64,000 bases of DNA from SCGC-AG-212-J23 sp036406675 (GTDB lineage: Bacteria; Pseudomonadota; Gammaproteobacteria; Burkholderiales; SG8-39). Positions 41,569 to 50,682 of the stretch are shown here, piece after piece (within the stretch, counting starts at the first letter, position 1; every line of letters begins with the position of its first letter). Below the pieces are notes generated by a model. The model worked only from the letters and a program-made list of their open reading frames with translations. It did not search any database and was not told where the DNA came from. The stretch covers positions 1 through 64,000 of the forward strand of contig DASXAO010000040.1 in NCBI GenBank assembly GCA_036406675.1, read 5' to 3'. The translations under genes and the position numbers were made by a program.

Positions 41569-43062
41569 ATGGCCAACGAAACCCAGATTGCGGGCCAGCA
41601 GGCCCCGGCATTGGCGGAGCTCGACGAGTTTTCCGCCCTGCTGAAGAGGGAATTCAAGCCCAAGACGGAGGAGGCGAACGAAGCGGTGCAGCGCGCGGTG
41701 CGCACGCTCGCCGAGCAGGCGCTCTCCGACACGAGCGTCGTCAGCGACGACGCGGTGAAGACGATCGAGCGCATCATCGCCGAGATCGACAAGAAGCTGA
41801 CCGAGCAGATCAACAAGATCCTGCATCACGAGGACTACCAGAAGCTGGAAGGCGCCTGGCGCGGCCTGCACTACCTCGTCAACAACACCGAGACCGACGA
41901 GATGCTGAAGATCCGCGTGATGAACGCCTCCAAGGCCGACCTCGCGCGCTCGCTCAAGCGCTACAAGGGCACCAACTGGGACCAGAGCCCGCTGTTCAAG
42001 CGCGTCTACGAGGCCGAGTACGGGCAGCTCGGCGGCGAGCCCTACGGCTGCCTGGTGGGCGACTTCTACTTCGACCAGAGCCCGCCCGACGTCGAGCTCC
42101 TCGGCGAGCTGTCGAAGAACGCCGCCGCGGCGCACTGCCCGTTCATCGCCGGGGCGGCGCCCTCGCTGATGCAGATGGACTCGTGGCAGGAGCTCTCCAA
42201 TCCGCGCGACCTCACCAAGATCTTCACCACGCCGGAATACGCGGCCTGGCGCTCGCTGCGCGAATCTGACGACGCCAAGTACGTGGGCCTCGCGATGCCG
42301 CGGTTCCTCGCGCGGCTGCCGTACGGCGCCAAGACCAACCCGGTCGAGGAGTTCAACTTCGAGGAGGAGACCGAGAGCGGCTCGCACAACCGCTACAACT
42401 GGGCGAACGCCTCCTACGCGATGGCGGTCAACATCAACCGCGCCTTCAAGCTCTACGGCTGGTGCACCACCATCCGCGGCGTCGAGTCCGGCGGCGCGGT
42501 GCCGAACCTGCCGGTGCACGCGTTCCCGACCGACGACGGCGGCGTCGACTCCAAGTGCCCCACCGAGATCGCGATCAGCGACCGGCGCGAGGCCGAGCTG
42601 GCCAAGAACGGGCTGATGCCGCTGGTGCACCGCAAGAACAGCGACTTCGCGGCGTTCATCGGCGCGCAGTCGCTCTACAGGCCGAGCGAGTACCAGGACG
42701 CCGACGCCACCGCCAACGAGAACCTGGGCGCACGCCTGCCGTACATGTTCGCGGTGTGCCGTTTCGCGCACTTCCTGAAGTGCATGGTGCGCGACAAGAT
42801 CGGCTCCTTCAAGAGCGCGAACGACATGCAGCGCGACCTGCAGGACTGGATCACCCAATACGTCGACGGCGACCCGGCGAACTCCTCGGAGTCGACCAAG
42901 GCGCAGCGCCCCTTGTCGGCGGCCGAGATCGTGATCGAGGAGGTCGCGGGCAACCCCGGCTACTACACGTCGAAGTTCTTCCTCAAGCCGCATTACCAGC
43001 TCGAGGGTCTGTCGGTGTCGCTCCGGCTCACCTCGAAGCTGCCTTCGGCGAAGGCGGCCTGA
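41569..43062 (+). CDS. tssC: T6SS contractile sheath large subunit TssC
   Basis: 497 residues, normal length for TssC/VipB. It has EGAWRGLHYLVNNTETDEMLKIRVMNASK, the GEPYGCLVGDFYFDQSPPDVELL segment, and the C-terminal handshake region KFFLKPHYQLEGLSVSLRLTSKLP. TssB and TssC form the contractile sheath that drives Hcp and VgrG out. A strong ribosome binding site (aaggggaggacgatc) precedes the ATG at 41569, fitting high expression. Confidence 0.98.
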   Translation: MANETQIAGQQAPALAELDEFSALLKREFKPKTEEANEAVQRAVRTLAEQALSDTSVVSDDAVKTIERIIAEIDKKLTEQINKILHHEDYQKLEGAWRGLHYLVNNTETDEMLKIRVMNASKADLARSLKRYKGTNWDQSPLFKRVYEAEYGQLGGEPYGCLVGDFYFDQSPPDVELLGELSKNAAAAHCPFIAGAAPSLMQMDSWQELSNPRDLTKIFTTPEYAAWRSLRESDDAKYVGLAMPRFLARLPYGAKTNPVEEFNFEEETESGSHNRYNWANASYAMAVNINRAFKLYGWCTTIRGVESGGAVPNLPVHAFPTDDGGVDSKCPTEIAISDRREAELAKNGLMPLVHRKNSDFAAFIGAQSLYRPSEYQDADATANENLGARLPYMFAVCRFAHFLKCMVRDKIGSFKSANDMQRDLQDWITQYVDGDPANSSESTKAQRPLSAAEIVIEEVAGNPGYYTSKFFLKPHYQLEGLSVSLRLTSKLPSAKAA

Positions 43063-43100
43063 TTTCCACAGTGAACTCTTTTTCCTAGAGAGGAGCGAGC

Positions 43101-43580
43101 ATGGCAGCGGACATTTTCTTCAAGATCGGGGACATCAAGGGCGAGTCGCTGGACGACAAGCACAAGGGAGAGATCGAGGTGCTGAGCTGGAGCTGGGGCG
43201 TGTCCCAGACCGGCACGATGGCATTCGGCAGCGGCGGCGGCGCCGGCAAGGCGGCCTTCCAGGACATCAGTTTCACGCATCACCTGGACAAGGCCTCGCC
43301 GACCCTCGCCAAGGTATGCGCGACCGGCGAGCACATCAAGGAGGCCCTGCTGACGGTGCGCAAGGCCGGCAAAGGGCAGCAGGAGTTCCTGCACATCAAG
43401 CTGGCCGATGTCATCGTCACGAGCGTGCAGCAGGGCAGCTCGGGCAGCGACGCTCCGCACGAGAACGTTTCGCTCAACTTCTCGAAGATCGTCCTCGACT
43501 ACAAGCCGCAGAAACAGGACGGCTCGCTCGACGCGGCGGTCAGCTTCAAGTATGACGTGAAGGGCAACAAGGAGGGCTGA
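43101..43580 (+). CDS. hcp: T6SS inner-tube protein Hcp (TssD)
   Basis: 159 residues. ADIFFKIGDIKGESLDDKHKGEIEVLSWSWGVSQ is the Hcp1-like start, and FTHHLDKASPTLAKVCATGEHIKEALLTVRKAG is the helix-strand core. Hcp hexamers stack into the tube and act as chaperones for small effectors. The length is that of a plain Hcp with no effector extension. A separate ribosome binding site (agagaggagcgagc) suggests strong translation. Confidence 0.98.
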   Translation: MAADIFFKIGDIKGESLDDKHKGEIEVLSWSWGVSQTGTMAFGSGGGAGKAAFQDISFTHHLDKASPTLAKVCATGEHIKEALLTVRKAGKGQQEFLHIKLADVIVTSVQQGSSGSDAPHENVSLNFSKIVLDYKPQKQDGSLDAAVSFKYDVKGNKEG

Positions 43581-43616
43581 GGCTGATGCCGAGCGCCACC
43601 TCGTGAGGACACCGCA

Positions 43617-44420
43617 ATGACCGCCACCCTGAAGCTAGCGGAGCTGGCGAACGGCTCGACGCGGCTCGCCGACCTTCTGGCCGAAGGCCAGAGGTCGGTG
43701 CGCGGCGACCCGGCCAACGCGAAGCGGCGCGTCATGCTGTTCCAGCTCATGGTGCTCTCCGGGCAGTGGGACCGCGCCCTCACCCAGCTCTACGTGATCA
43801 AGGAGATGGATGGGGATGCGGCCGATTTCGTGCGCACCTACCGCGAGGTGGTGCGCTGCGAGCTCTTCCGCAAGGAGGTGTTCGCGGGCGGCAAGACGCC
43901 GCTGGTGCTTGGCGAGCCCGCGGAGTGGATCGCAAGCCTGAGCGAGGCCACGCGCCTGCTCGGCCAGGGCAAGCTCGAAGAGGCGGCGCAGATGCGCGCC
44001 GCCGCTTTCGAGGCGGCGCCGGCGGTGTCGGGAGCGCTGAACGGCGAGCCGTTCGAATGGATTGCCGACGCCGACGTGCGCATGGGGCCCGTTTGCGAGG
44101 CGATGCTGAACGGCAAGTACTATTGGATCCCGTTCGAGCGCCTTTCGCGCATCGAGATCGAGGCGCCGAGCGACCTGCGCGACCTGATCTGGGCGCCCGC
44201 GCGGTTGACGTTCGCCAACGGCGGCGAGCAGGTAGCCTTCCTGCCGGCGCGGTATCCCGGCAGCGAGGGCGCCGAGGACGACGAGATCCGGCTGTGCCGC
44301 AAGACCGAATGGCGCGACCTCGGGGCCGATACCCACGTCGGCATGGGCCAGCGCATGTTCGCAACCGATGTGGGCGAGAGCGCGCTCCTGGAGGCCCGAA
44401 CGATCGAGCTGAAGAGGTAG
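43617..44420 (+). CDS. tagJ: T6SS accessory protein TagJ (ImpE/SciE family)
   Basis: 267 residues. It has an N-terminal TPR-like helical part (VRGDPANAKRRVMLFQLMVLSGQWDRALTQL) and a C-terminal ImpE domain (CEAMLNGKYYWIPFERLSRIEIEAPSDLRDLIWAPA; LPARYPGSEGAEDDEIRLCRKTEWRDL). In Pseudomonas the homologue binds the sheath subunit TssB and may assist ClpV in sheath recycling. It sits between hcp and tssE, the usual place in clusters that carry tagJ. Confidence 0.93.
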   Translation: MTATLKLAELANGSTRLADLLAEGQRSVRGDPANAKRRVMLFQLMVLSGQWDRALTQLYVIKEMDGDAADFVRTYREVVRCELFRKEVFAGGKTPLVLGEPAEWIASLSEATRLLGQGKLEEAAQMRAAAFEAAPAVSGALNGEPFEWIADADVRMGPVCEAMLNGKYYWIPFERLSRIEIEAPSDLRDLIWAPARLTFANGGEQVAFLPARYPGSEGAEDDEIRLCRKTEWRDLGADTHVGMGQRMFATDVGESALLEARTIELKR

Positions 44421-44430
44421 TCCGCGCGCC

Positions 44431-44934
44431 ATGGCGGAATCGAATCGCGACCGGATCAATCCCTCGCTGCTCGACCGCCTGACCGACGAGAGCCCCGGCG
44501 CGCCCGCGCGCGGCGGATCGATCACCCTGTCCGAGCTGCGCAAGAGCGTGCTGCGCGATCTCGCGTGGCTCTTCAACACCACCCAGCTCTTCGACGCCGA
44601 GTCGGCCGAAGCCTGGCCGCAGGTGAGGAAGTCGGTGCTGAACTACGGCTTGCCCGCGCTTGCCGGAATGCACGCCTCCGCGCTCGACATCAACCGGCTC
44701 GAGCGCGCGCTGCGCCAGGCGATCGTCGATTTCGAGCCGCGCATCCTGCCCGACAGCGTGTCGGTCAAGGCCGAGCTCGAGCGCGAGACGCTCGATCACC
44801 ACAACGTGATCTCGCTGCACATCGCGGGGCTCTTGTGGGCGCAGCCGGTGCCCATCGAGCTCCTTCTGCGCACCCAGCTCGACCTCGAGTCCGGCCAGAG
44901 CCGGGTCGAGGAAACCGTCGCGGGGCGGCGCTGA
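44431..44934 (+). CDS. tssE: T6SS baseplate subunit TssE (gp25-like)
   Basis: 167 residues. INPSLLDRLTDESP at the start and VLRDLAWLFNTTQLF, VLNYGLPALAGMHASALDINRLERALRQAIVDFEPRILPDSVSV are the gp25/TssE core that joins sheath to baseplate. The ATG at 44431 lies ten bases after the tagJ stop, with little ribosome binding site. The stop overlaps the tssF ATG by one base, giving strong coupling. Confidence 0.95.
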   Translation: MAESNRDRINPSLLDRLTDESPGAPARGGSITLSELRKSVLRDLAWLFNTTQLFDAESAEAWPQVRKSVLNYGLPALAGMHASALDINRLERALRQAIVDFEPRILPDSVSVKAELERETLDHHNVISLHIAGLLWAQPVPIELLLRTQLDLESGQSRVEETVAGRR

Positions 44935-46811
44935 TGGATCCGCGGCTCCTCGAGTACTACAACAACGAGCTGCTCCACGTGCGGGAGAGCGCGGCCGAGT
45001 TCGCCAAGGAGTTTCCCAAGATCGCCGGACGCCTCGCGCTCGAGGGGACGGCCGAATGCTCCGACCCCTACGTCGAGCGCCTGCTCGAGGGCTTCGCCTT
45101 CCTGGCGGCGCGCGTGCAGCTCAAGATCGACGCCGAGTTCCCCACTTTCACCCAGCACCTGCTCGAGATGGTCTACCCGGGGTTCCTCTCGCCGGTGCCG
45201 TCGATGGCGATGGTGCGCCTCGAGCCCGAGCTCGGCGACGGCGGCCTGGCGCAGGGGCTCGAGGTGCCGCGCGGCAGCGTGCTGCGGGCGCGGCCATCGA
45301 GCTTGGCGGGCGCAAGCACCCCCTGCGAGTTCCGCACCGCGCATCCGGTGAAGCTGTGGCCGATCGAGCTCGCCGAGGCGAAGTACCTCGCCTACGCGCC
45401 CGAGCTGCCGCGGGAGCTCAGGCTCTCGCAGAAGGTCCAGGGCGCGATCCGGCTGAGGCTGCGCGCCACCGCCGGGCTCGCGTTCAACGCGATCGCGCTC
45501 GACCGGCTGCCGGTGCACTTCTCGGGCAACCCGGGCGTGGCGGCACGGCTGCACGAGGCGGTGCTGTCGTCGGCGCTCGGCGTGCTCGTGCTGCCGGCGG
45601 CGCCTAAGGCGCGCTGGTTCCACTACGCCGACGCGGCCTCGGTGCGCCGCCTGGGCTATTCGGACGAAGAGGCGCTGCTGCCGCCGCCGGCGCGCTCGTT
45701 CCGCGGCTACCGCCTGTTGCGCGAATATTTCGCGTTTCCGACGCGCTACCTCTTCGCCGAGATCGGCGGGCTGCAGAACGGGCTGGCGAAGTGCAAGGAG
45801 AGCGAGCTCGACGTGCTCGTGCTCCTCGGCCGCTCCGACACCACCCTCGAGAACGTGGTCGACGCGGCGAACTTCTCGCTCTTCTGCACCCCCGCGGTGA
45901 ACCTCTTCCCGAAGCGCGCCGACCGTATCCATCTCACCCACCGCGTGTCCGAGCACCACGTGGTTCCGGACCGCACGCGGCCGATGGACTTCGAGGTCTA
46001 CGGCGTCACCGAGGTGACCGGCTTCGCCGCGAGCGCCGAGGAGGAGCAGCGCTTCCAGCCGCTCTACGCGACGGTGGACCAGCTAGCGGACGGCGCCGAG
46101 GCGTTCTACACCCTGCGCCGGGTGCCGCGCATGCAGTCGGCGAAGCAGAAGCGCGTCGGCACGCGGACGAACTATGTCGGCACGGAGGTGTTCCTCTCGC
46201 TGGTCGACCCGGCGTCGGCGCCGTACGCCGAGGACCTCACCCAGATCTCGGTGAACACGCTGTGCACCAACCGCGATCTCCCGCTCGTCATGCCGACCGG
46301 CGGCCAGACCGACTTCGCGCTCGAAGCGGCGATGCCGGTGCGCGCGGTGCGCTGCCTCGGCGTGCCCTCGCGGCCCCAGGAGCCGGTGCTCGACGGCTCG
46401 CTCGCGTGGCGCTGCATCAGCCATCTCTCGCTCAATTACCTTTCGCTCACCGATCTCAACGAGCAGGACGGCGCCGTCGCGCTGCGCGAGATGCTGCACC
46501 TGTACGCGCGCGACCGCGAGTCGGTGGTGCGGCGCCACCTCGAGGGCCTGCGCTCGGTCAAGGTGGCGCCGATCACGCGGCGCATGGCGGCGCGCGGCCC
46601 GGTGACGTTCGGGCGCGGCATGGAGGTGCGCCTCGCCTGCGACGAGCGCGCCTTCGAGGGCAGCGGAGCGTTCCTGCTCGGTTCGGTGCTGGAGGAGTTC
46701 TTCGCCCGGCATGCTTCGCTCAACTCCTTCACGGAAACGGTGCTCGACGTGCTCGGTCGCGGAGAGGTGATGCGGTGGCCAACGAGATTCGGACAGCGCC
46801 CGCTTCTGTAG
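44934..46811 (+). CDS. tssF: T6SS baseplate subunit TssF
   Basis: 625 residues. The start MDPRLLEYYNNELLHVRESAAEFAKEFPKIAGRL is diagnostic, as are DPYVERLLEGFAFLAARVQLKIDAEFP and YPGFLSPVPSMAMV. TssF pairs with TssG to form the baseplate wedge. The ATG at 44934 overlaps the tssE stop; a longer in-frame reading through tssE is rejected. The 3' end overlaps the tssG start by 37 bases. Confidence 0.97.
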   Translation: MDPRLLEYYNNELLHVRESAAEFAKEFPKIAGRLALEGTAECSDPYVERLLEGFAFLAARVQLKIDAEFPTFTQHLLEMVYPGFLSPVPSMAMVRLEPELGDGGLAQGLEVPRGSVLRARPSSLAGASTPCEFRTAHPVKLWPIELAEAKYLAYAPELPRELRLSQKVQGAIRLRLRATAGLAFNAIALDRLPVHFSGNPGVAARLHEAVLSSALGVLVLPAAPKARWFHYADAASVRRLGYSDEEALLPPPARSFRGYRLLREYFAFPTRYLFAEIGGLQNGLAKCKESELDVLVLLGRSDTTLENVVDAANFSLFCTPAVNLFPKRADRIHLTHRVSEHHVVPDRTRPMDFEVYGVTEVTGFAASAEEEQRFQPLYATVDQLADGAEAFYTLRRVPRMQSAKQKRVGTRTNYVGTEVFLSLVDPASAPYAEDLTQISVNTLCTNRDLPLVMPTGGQTDFALEAAMPVRAVRCLGVPSRPQEPVLDGSLAWRCISHLSLNYLSLTDLNEQDGAVALREMLHLYARDRESVVRRHLEGLRSVKVAPITRRMAARGPVTFGRGMEVRLACDERAFEGSGAFLLGSVLEEFFARHASLNSFTETVLDVLGRGEVMRWPTRFGQRPLL

Positions 46812-47908
46812 AGCGAGGCAAGAAGCGTGAGGCCGAGCTTGCTCGGCAACTCACGCGGGCGCCCTGGGAGTTCGACCTCTTCCAGGCGATGCGCCTCATC
46901 GAGTCGGCGCATCCCGGCCACGCGCGCATCGGCGAGGCGCGCCGTCCGCTCGACGAGCCGGTGCGCTTCGCGCAGGAAGCCTCGCTCGCGTTCAGCCCGG
47001 CGGCGCTCGCCGCCTTCGAAGCGCAGGCGCACCCGCCGCGCCTGGTGCAGCGCGTGCTGGGCCTCTTCGGCCCGAACGGCGCGCTGCCGATCCACCTCAC
47101 CGACTGGGCGCGCGACCGCGCGCGCAACCACGGCGATTCGGCGTTCGTGCGCTTCCTCGACGTTTTCCACCACCGCATGCTGGCGCTCTTCTACCGGGCG
47201 TGGGCCCAGGCGCAGCCCGCGGTGAGCCTCGACCGACCGCGCCAGGACTATTTCGGCCGGCGCCTCGCCGCGCTTTGCGGCCTGGGCACGCCGTCGCTGC
47301 GCGGCCGCGACGGCGCGCCCGATTTCGCCAAGCTGGCGCACGCCGGGGTCTTCGGCCGCCAGGTGCGCAGCGCCGAGTGCCTCGAGGTGGCGCTCGCGAG
47401 CTATTTCCGCGTGCCGGTCCGGATCGAGGAGTTCGTCGGCCACTGGCTGAGGATCGCGCCGGAGCAGCATTCGCGGCTGGGACGCAGGGACGGGTTCGCG
47501 CGGCTGGGCGAGGACGCGGTGGTCGGCGAGCGCACCTGGCACGCGCAGAGCCGCTTCCGCGTCGTGCTCGGCCCGCTTTCGTTCCGCGAGTACGAGCGTT
47601 TCCTGCCGCGCGGGCGCAGCTCGCGCGCGCTGCACGACCTCGTCAAGCTGTACGTGGGCATGGAGCACTCCTGGGAAGTGAAGCTGGTGCTCAAGAAGGA
47701 GGAGGTCCCGCTCGCCTGGCTCGGCAACTCGGTGTGGGTGGGCTGGTCCTCCTGGCTCGGGGCGCGGCTCACCGACAAGGACGCCGCGGACTATTCGAAC
47801 ACGCAGGGCCGGACGCTGCCGCACTGGGAGGTGCAGGCGCGGCCGGAAGCGCGCGCCGACGAAGCGCCGCCGGAGCCGGCGGACGCAGGCGCGCAACTGG
47901 TGCAATAG
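46775..47908 (+). CDS. tssG: T6SS baseplate subunit TssG
   Basis: 377 residues. APWEFDLFQAMRLIESAHPGHARIG and FGPNGALPIHLTDWARDRARNHGDSAFVRFLDVFHHRMLALFYRAWAQAQP are TssG hallmarks; GPLSFREYERFLP and LSNSVWVGWSSWL-like regions close the protein. The GTG at 46775 follows ggagagg and overlaps tssF. A longer reading overlapping most of tssF is rejected. Confidence 0.95.
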   Translation: MANEIRTAPASVERGKKREAELARQLTRAPWEFDLFQAMRLIESAHPGHARIGEARRPLDEPVRFAQEASLAFSPAALAAFEAQAHPPRLVQRVLGLFGPNGALPIHLTDWARDRARNHGDSAFVRFLDVFHHRMLALFYRAWAQAQPAVSLDRPRQDYFGRRLAALCGLGTPSLRGRDGAPDFAKLAHAGVFGRQVRSAECLEVALASYFRVPVRIEEFVGHWLRIAPEQHSRLGRRDGFARLGEDAVVGERTWHAQSRFRVVLGPLSFREYERFLPRGRSSRALHDLVKLYVGMEHSWEVKLVLKKEEVPLAWLGNSVWVGWSSWLGARLTDKDAADYSNTQGRTLPHWEVQARPEARADEAPPEPADAGAQLVQ

Positions 47909-47930
47909 ACAAAAGGGGAGGGAGGGCATC

Positions 47931-50660
47931 ATGTCGGAGATCAGCAGGGCCGCATTGTTCGGCAAGTTGAATTCGCTGGGGTACAAGGCCATCGAGGCCG
48001 CGACCGTGTTCTGCAAGCTGCGCGGCAACCCGCACGTCGAGATGGCGCACTGGCTGTTCCAGATCCTGCAGAACCAGGACAGCGACTTCCACCGCATCAT
48101 CCGCCACTACGAGGTCGATCCGGCGCGGCTCGCGTCCGACCTCACGCGCTCGCTCGACTCGCTGCCGCGGGGTGCGACCTCGATCTCGGATTTCTCCCCG
48201 CACATCGACGAGGCGGTCGAGCGCGGCTGGGTCTACGGGACGCTTCTCTTCAAGGAAGGCGCGGTGCGCACCGGGCACCTCCTCGTCGGCATGCTGAAGA
48301 CCGCGAGCCTGAGGAACATGCTTTACGCCATCTCGCCCGAGTTCAAGAAGCTGAAGAGCGAGGCGCTCGCCGAGGACTTCTCGCGCATTACCTCCAAGTC
48401 GCCGGAAGAAAACCTCGCCGCCAAGGACGGCCTCCAGGTGGGCGGCGGCGCGGCGCCGGGCGAGGCGAGCGGCGCCATGGCGCCGGCGCAGATGGGCAAG
48501 CAGGAGGCGCTGAAGAAGTTCGCGGTCGACCTGACGGCGCGCGCGCGCGAAGGCAAGATCGACCCGGTACTCGGGCGCGACGAGGAGATCCGCCAGATCG
48601 TCGACATCCTCATGCGCCGGAGGCAGAACAACCCGATCCTTACCGGCGAGGCCGGCGTCGGCAAGACCGCCGTGGTCGAAGGTTTCGCCGCGCGCATCGT
48701 GAAAGGTGACATCCCGCCGCAGCTGAAAGACGTGAGCCTGTATGCGCTCGACATCGGCCTGCTGCAGGCGGGCGCAAGCATGAAGGGCGAGTTCGAGAAC
48801 CGCCTGCGCCAGGTGATCGAGGAGGTTCAGTCTTCGCCCAAGCCGATCATCCTCTTCATCGACGAGGCGCACACCCTGATCGGCGCCGGCGGCGCCGCCG
48901 GCACGGGCGACGCGGCCAACCTGCTCAAGCCCGCGCTCGCGCGCGGCAACCTGCGCACCATCGCGGCGACCACCTGGGCCGAGTACAAGAAGTACTTCGA
49001 GAAGGACCCGGCGCTCACCCGCCGCTTCCAGGTGGTGCAGGTGCAGGAGCCGAGCGAGGAGAAGACCATCCTCATGATGCGCGGCGTCGCCTCGACCCTG
49101 GAGAAGCACCATCGCGTGCAGATTCTCGACGAGGCGCTGGAGGCCGCGGTGCGCCTGTCGCACCGCTACATCCCGGCGCGCCAGCTTCCCGACAAGGCGG
49201 TGAGCCTGATGGACACCGCCTGCGCGCGCGTCGCGGTGAGCCAGCACGCCACCCCTCCCGAGATCGAGGACACGCAGCGGCGCATCGAGACGCTCAACAC
49301 CGAGCTCGAGATCATCGGCCGCGAGGAAGCGATCGGCATCGACGTGGACGCCCGCCGCAGGAGCGTGGACGAAAAGCTCGCCGCGGCGAAGGCGAGGCTC
49401 GCCGAGCTCGAGCCGCGCTGGAAGGCGGAGCAGGAGCTCGTCACCAAGGTCCTCGGCCTGCGCGCCAGGCTGCGCGAGGGACGCGCCCCGGTCGAGGGCA
49501 CCTCGAGCGAGCTGGAGAAGAAGGCCGAGAAGCTGAAGGACGAGAAGGCAGCGGCCCTCAAGCCTGAGGAACGTGCCGCGCTTCTTTCGGAGCTAAAGGA
49601 TTTGCAACAAAAGCTTGGCGAAATGCAGGGCGAAGCACCGCTGGTGCTGCCGACCGCGGACGAGCAGGCCGTGGGTGCGGTGGTGCAGGACTGGACCGGG
49701 ATCCCGGTGGGCCGGATGGTGAAGAACGAGATCGAGTCGGTGCTCAAGCTCGCCGACACCCTCGACCAGCGGGTCATCGGCCAGAAGCACGGCCTGCAGA
49801 TGATCGCGAAGCGCGTCCAGACCTCGCGCGCCAAGCTCGACAACCCGAACAAGCCGATCGGCGTGTTCATGCTGGCGGGGCCCTCGGGCGTGGGCAAGAC
49901 CGAGACCGCGCTCGCGCTGGCCGAGTCGCTCTACGGCGGCGAGCAGAACGTGATCACCATCAACATGAGCGAGTACCAGGAGGCGCACACGGTGTCGACG
50001 CTGAAGGGCGCGCCCCCGGGGTACGTCGGCTACGGCGAGGGCGGGGTGCTCACCGAGGCGGTGCGGCGGCGGCCCTACAGCGTGGTCCTGCTCGACGAGG
50101 TCGAGAAGGCGCATTCGGACGTGCACGAGATCTTCTTCCAGGTGTTCGACAAGGGCTGGATGGAGGACGGCGAGGGGCGCTACATCGACTTCAAGAACAC
50201 CATCATCCTGCTCACCACCAACGCCGGCAGCGAGCTCATCACCAACATGTGCAAGGACCCGGAGCTGCTGCCGGATCCCGAGGCGCTTGCCAAGGCACTG
50301 CGCGAGCCGCTGCTCAAGGTGTTCCCGCCGGCGCTGCTCGGCCGCATCGTGACGATTCCGTACTATCCGCTGTCCGACCAGATGCTGGGGGCGATCATCC
50401 GGCTGCAGATCGGCCGCATCAAGAAGCGCATCGAGGAGAACCACGCCGTCAGCTTCAGCTACAGCGACGCGGTGGTCGCGCTGGTGAGCAAGCGCTGCAC
50501 CGAGATGGAAAGCGGCGGCCGCATGATCGACGCGATCCTCACCAACACGGTGCTGCCGCGCATCAGCGAGGAGTTCCTGAAGCGCATGATGGCGGGCGAG
50601 CCGGTGAAGAGCGTGTCGCTCGCCGTGGCGGGCGGCGACTTCGCCTACAATTTCGGCTAG
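47931..50660 (+). CDS. tssH: T6SS sheath-recycling AAA+ ATPase TssH (ClpV)
   Basis: 909 residues. The N-terminal Clp-N-like domain (about 10-150) starts AALFGKLNSLGYKAIEAATVFCKLRGNPHVEMAHWL, the ClpV form. The D1 AAA module has Walker A GEAGVGKT near residue 239 and Walker B IILFIDEAH. A middle coiled-coil insert spans about 410-540. The D2 module has GPSGVGKT near 650 and VVLLDEVEKAH. ClpV unfolds contracted TssBC sheaths so they can be reused. Ribosome binding site aaaaggggagggag. Confidence 0.98.
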   Translation: MSEISRAALFGKLNSLGYKAIEAATVFCKLRGNPHVEMAHWLFQILQNQDSDFHRIIRHYEVDPARLASDLTRSLDSLPRGATSISDFSPHIDEAVERGWVYGTLLFKEGAVRTGHLLVGMLKTASLRNMLYAISPEFKKLKSEALAEDFSRITSKSPEENLAAKDGLQVGGGAAPGEASGAMAPAQMGKQEALKKFAVDLTARAREGKIDPVLGRDEEIRQIVDILMRRRQNNPILTGEAGVGKTAVVEGFAARIVKGDIPPQLKDVSLYALDIGLLQAGASMKGEFENRLRQVIEEVQSSPKPIILFIDEAHTLIGAGGAAGTGDAANLLKPALARGNLRTIAATTWAEYKKYFEKDPALTRRFQVVQVQEPSEEKTILMMRGVASTLEKHHRVQILDEALEAAVRLSHRYIPARQLPDKAVSLMDTACARVAVSQHATPPEIEDTQRRIETLNTELEIIGREEAIGIDVDARRRSVDEKLAAAKARLAELEPRWKAEQELVTKVLGLRARLREGRAPVEGTSSELEKKAEKLKDEKAAALKPEERAALLSELKDLQQKLGEMQGEAPLVLPTADEQAVGAVVQDWTGIPVGRMVKNEIESVLKLADTLDQRVIGQKHGLQMIAKRVQTSRAKLDNPNKPIGVFMLAGPSGVGKTETALALAESLYGGEQNVITINMSEYQEAHTVSTLKGAPPGYVGYGEGGVLTEAVRRRPYSVVLLDEVEKAHSDVHEIFFQVFDKGWMEDGEGRYIDFKNTIILLTTNAGSELITNMCKDPELLPDPEALAKALREPLLKVFPPALLGRIVTIPYYPLSDQMLGAIIRLQIGRIKKRIEENHAVSFSYSDAVVALVSKRCTEMESGGRMIDAILTNTVLPRISEEFLKRMMAGEPVKSVSLAVAGGDFAYNFG

Positions 50661-50682
50661 CTCAGGGGACGGGAGACGCGCC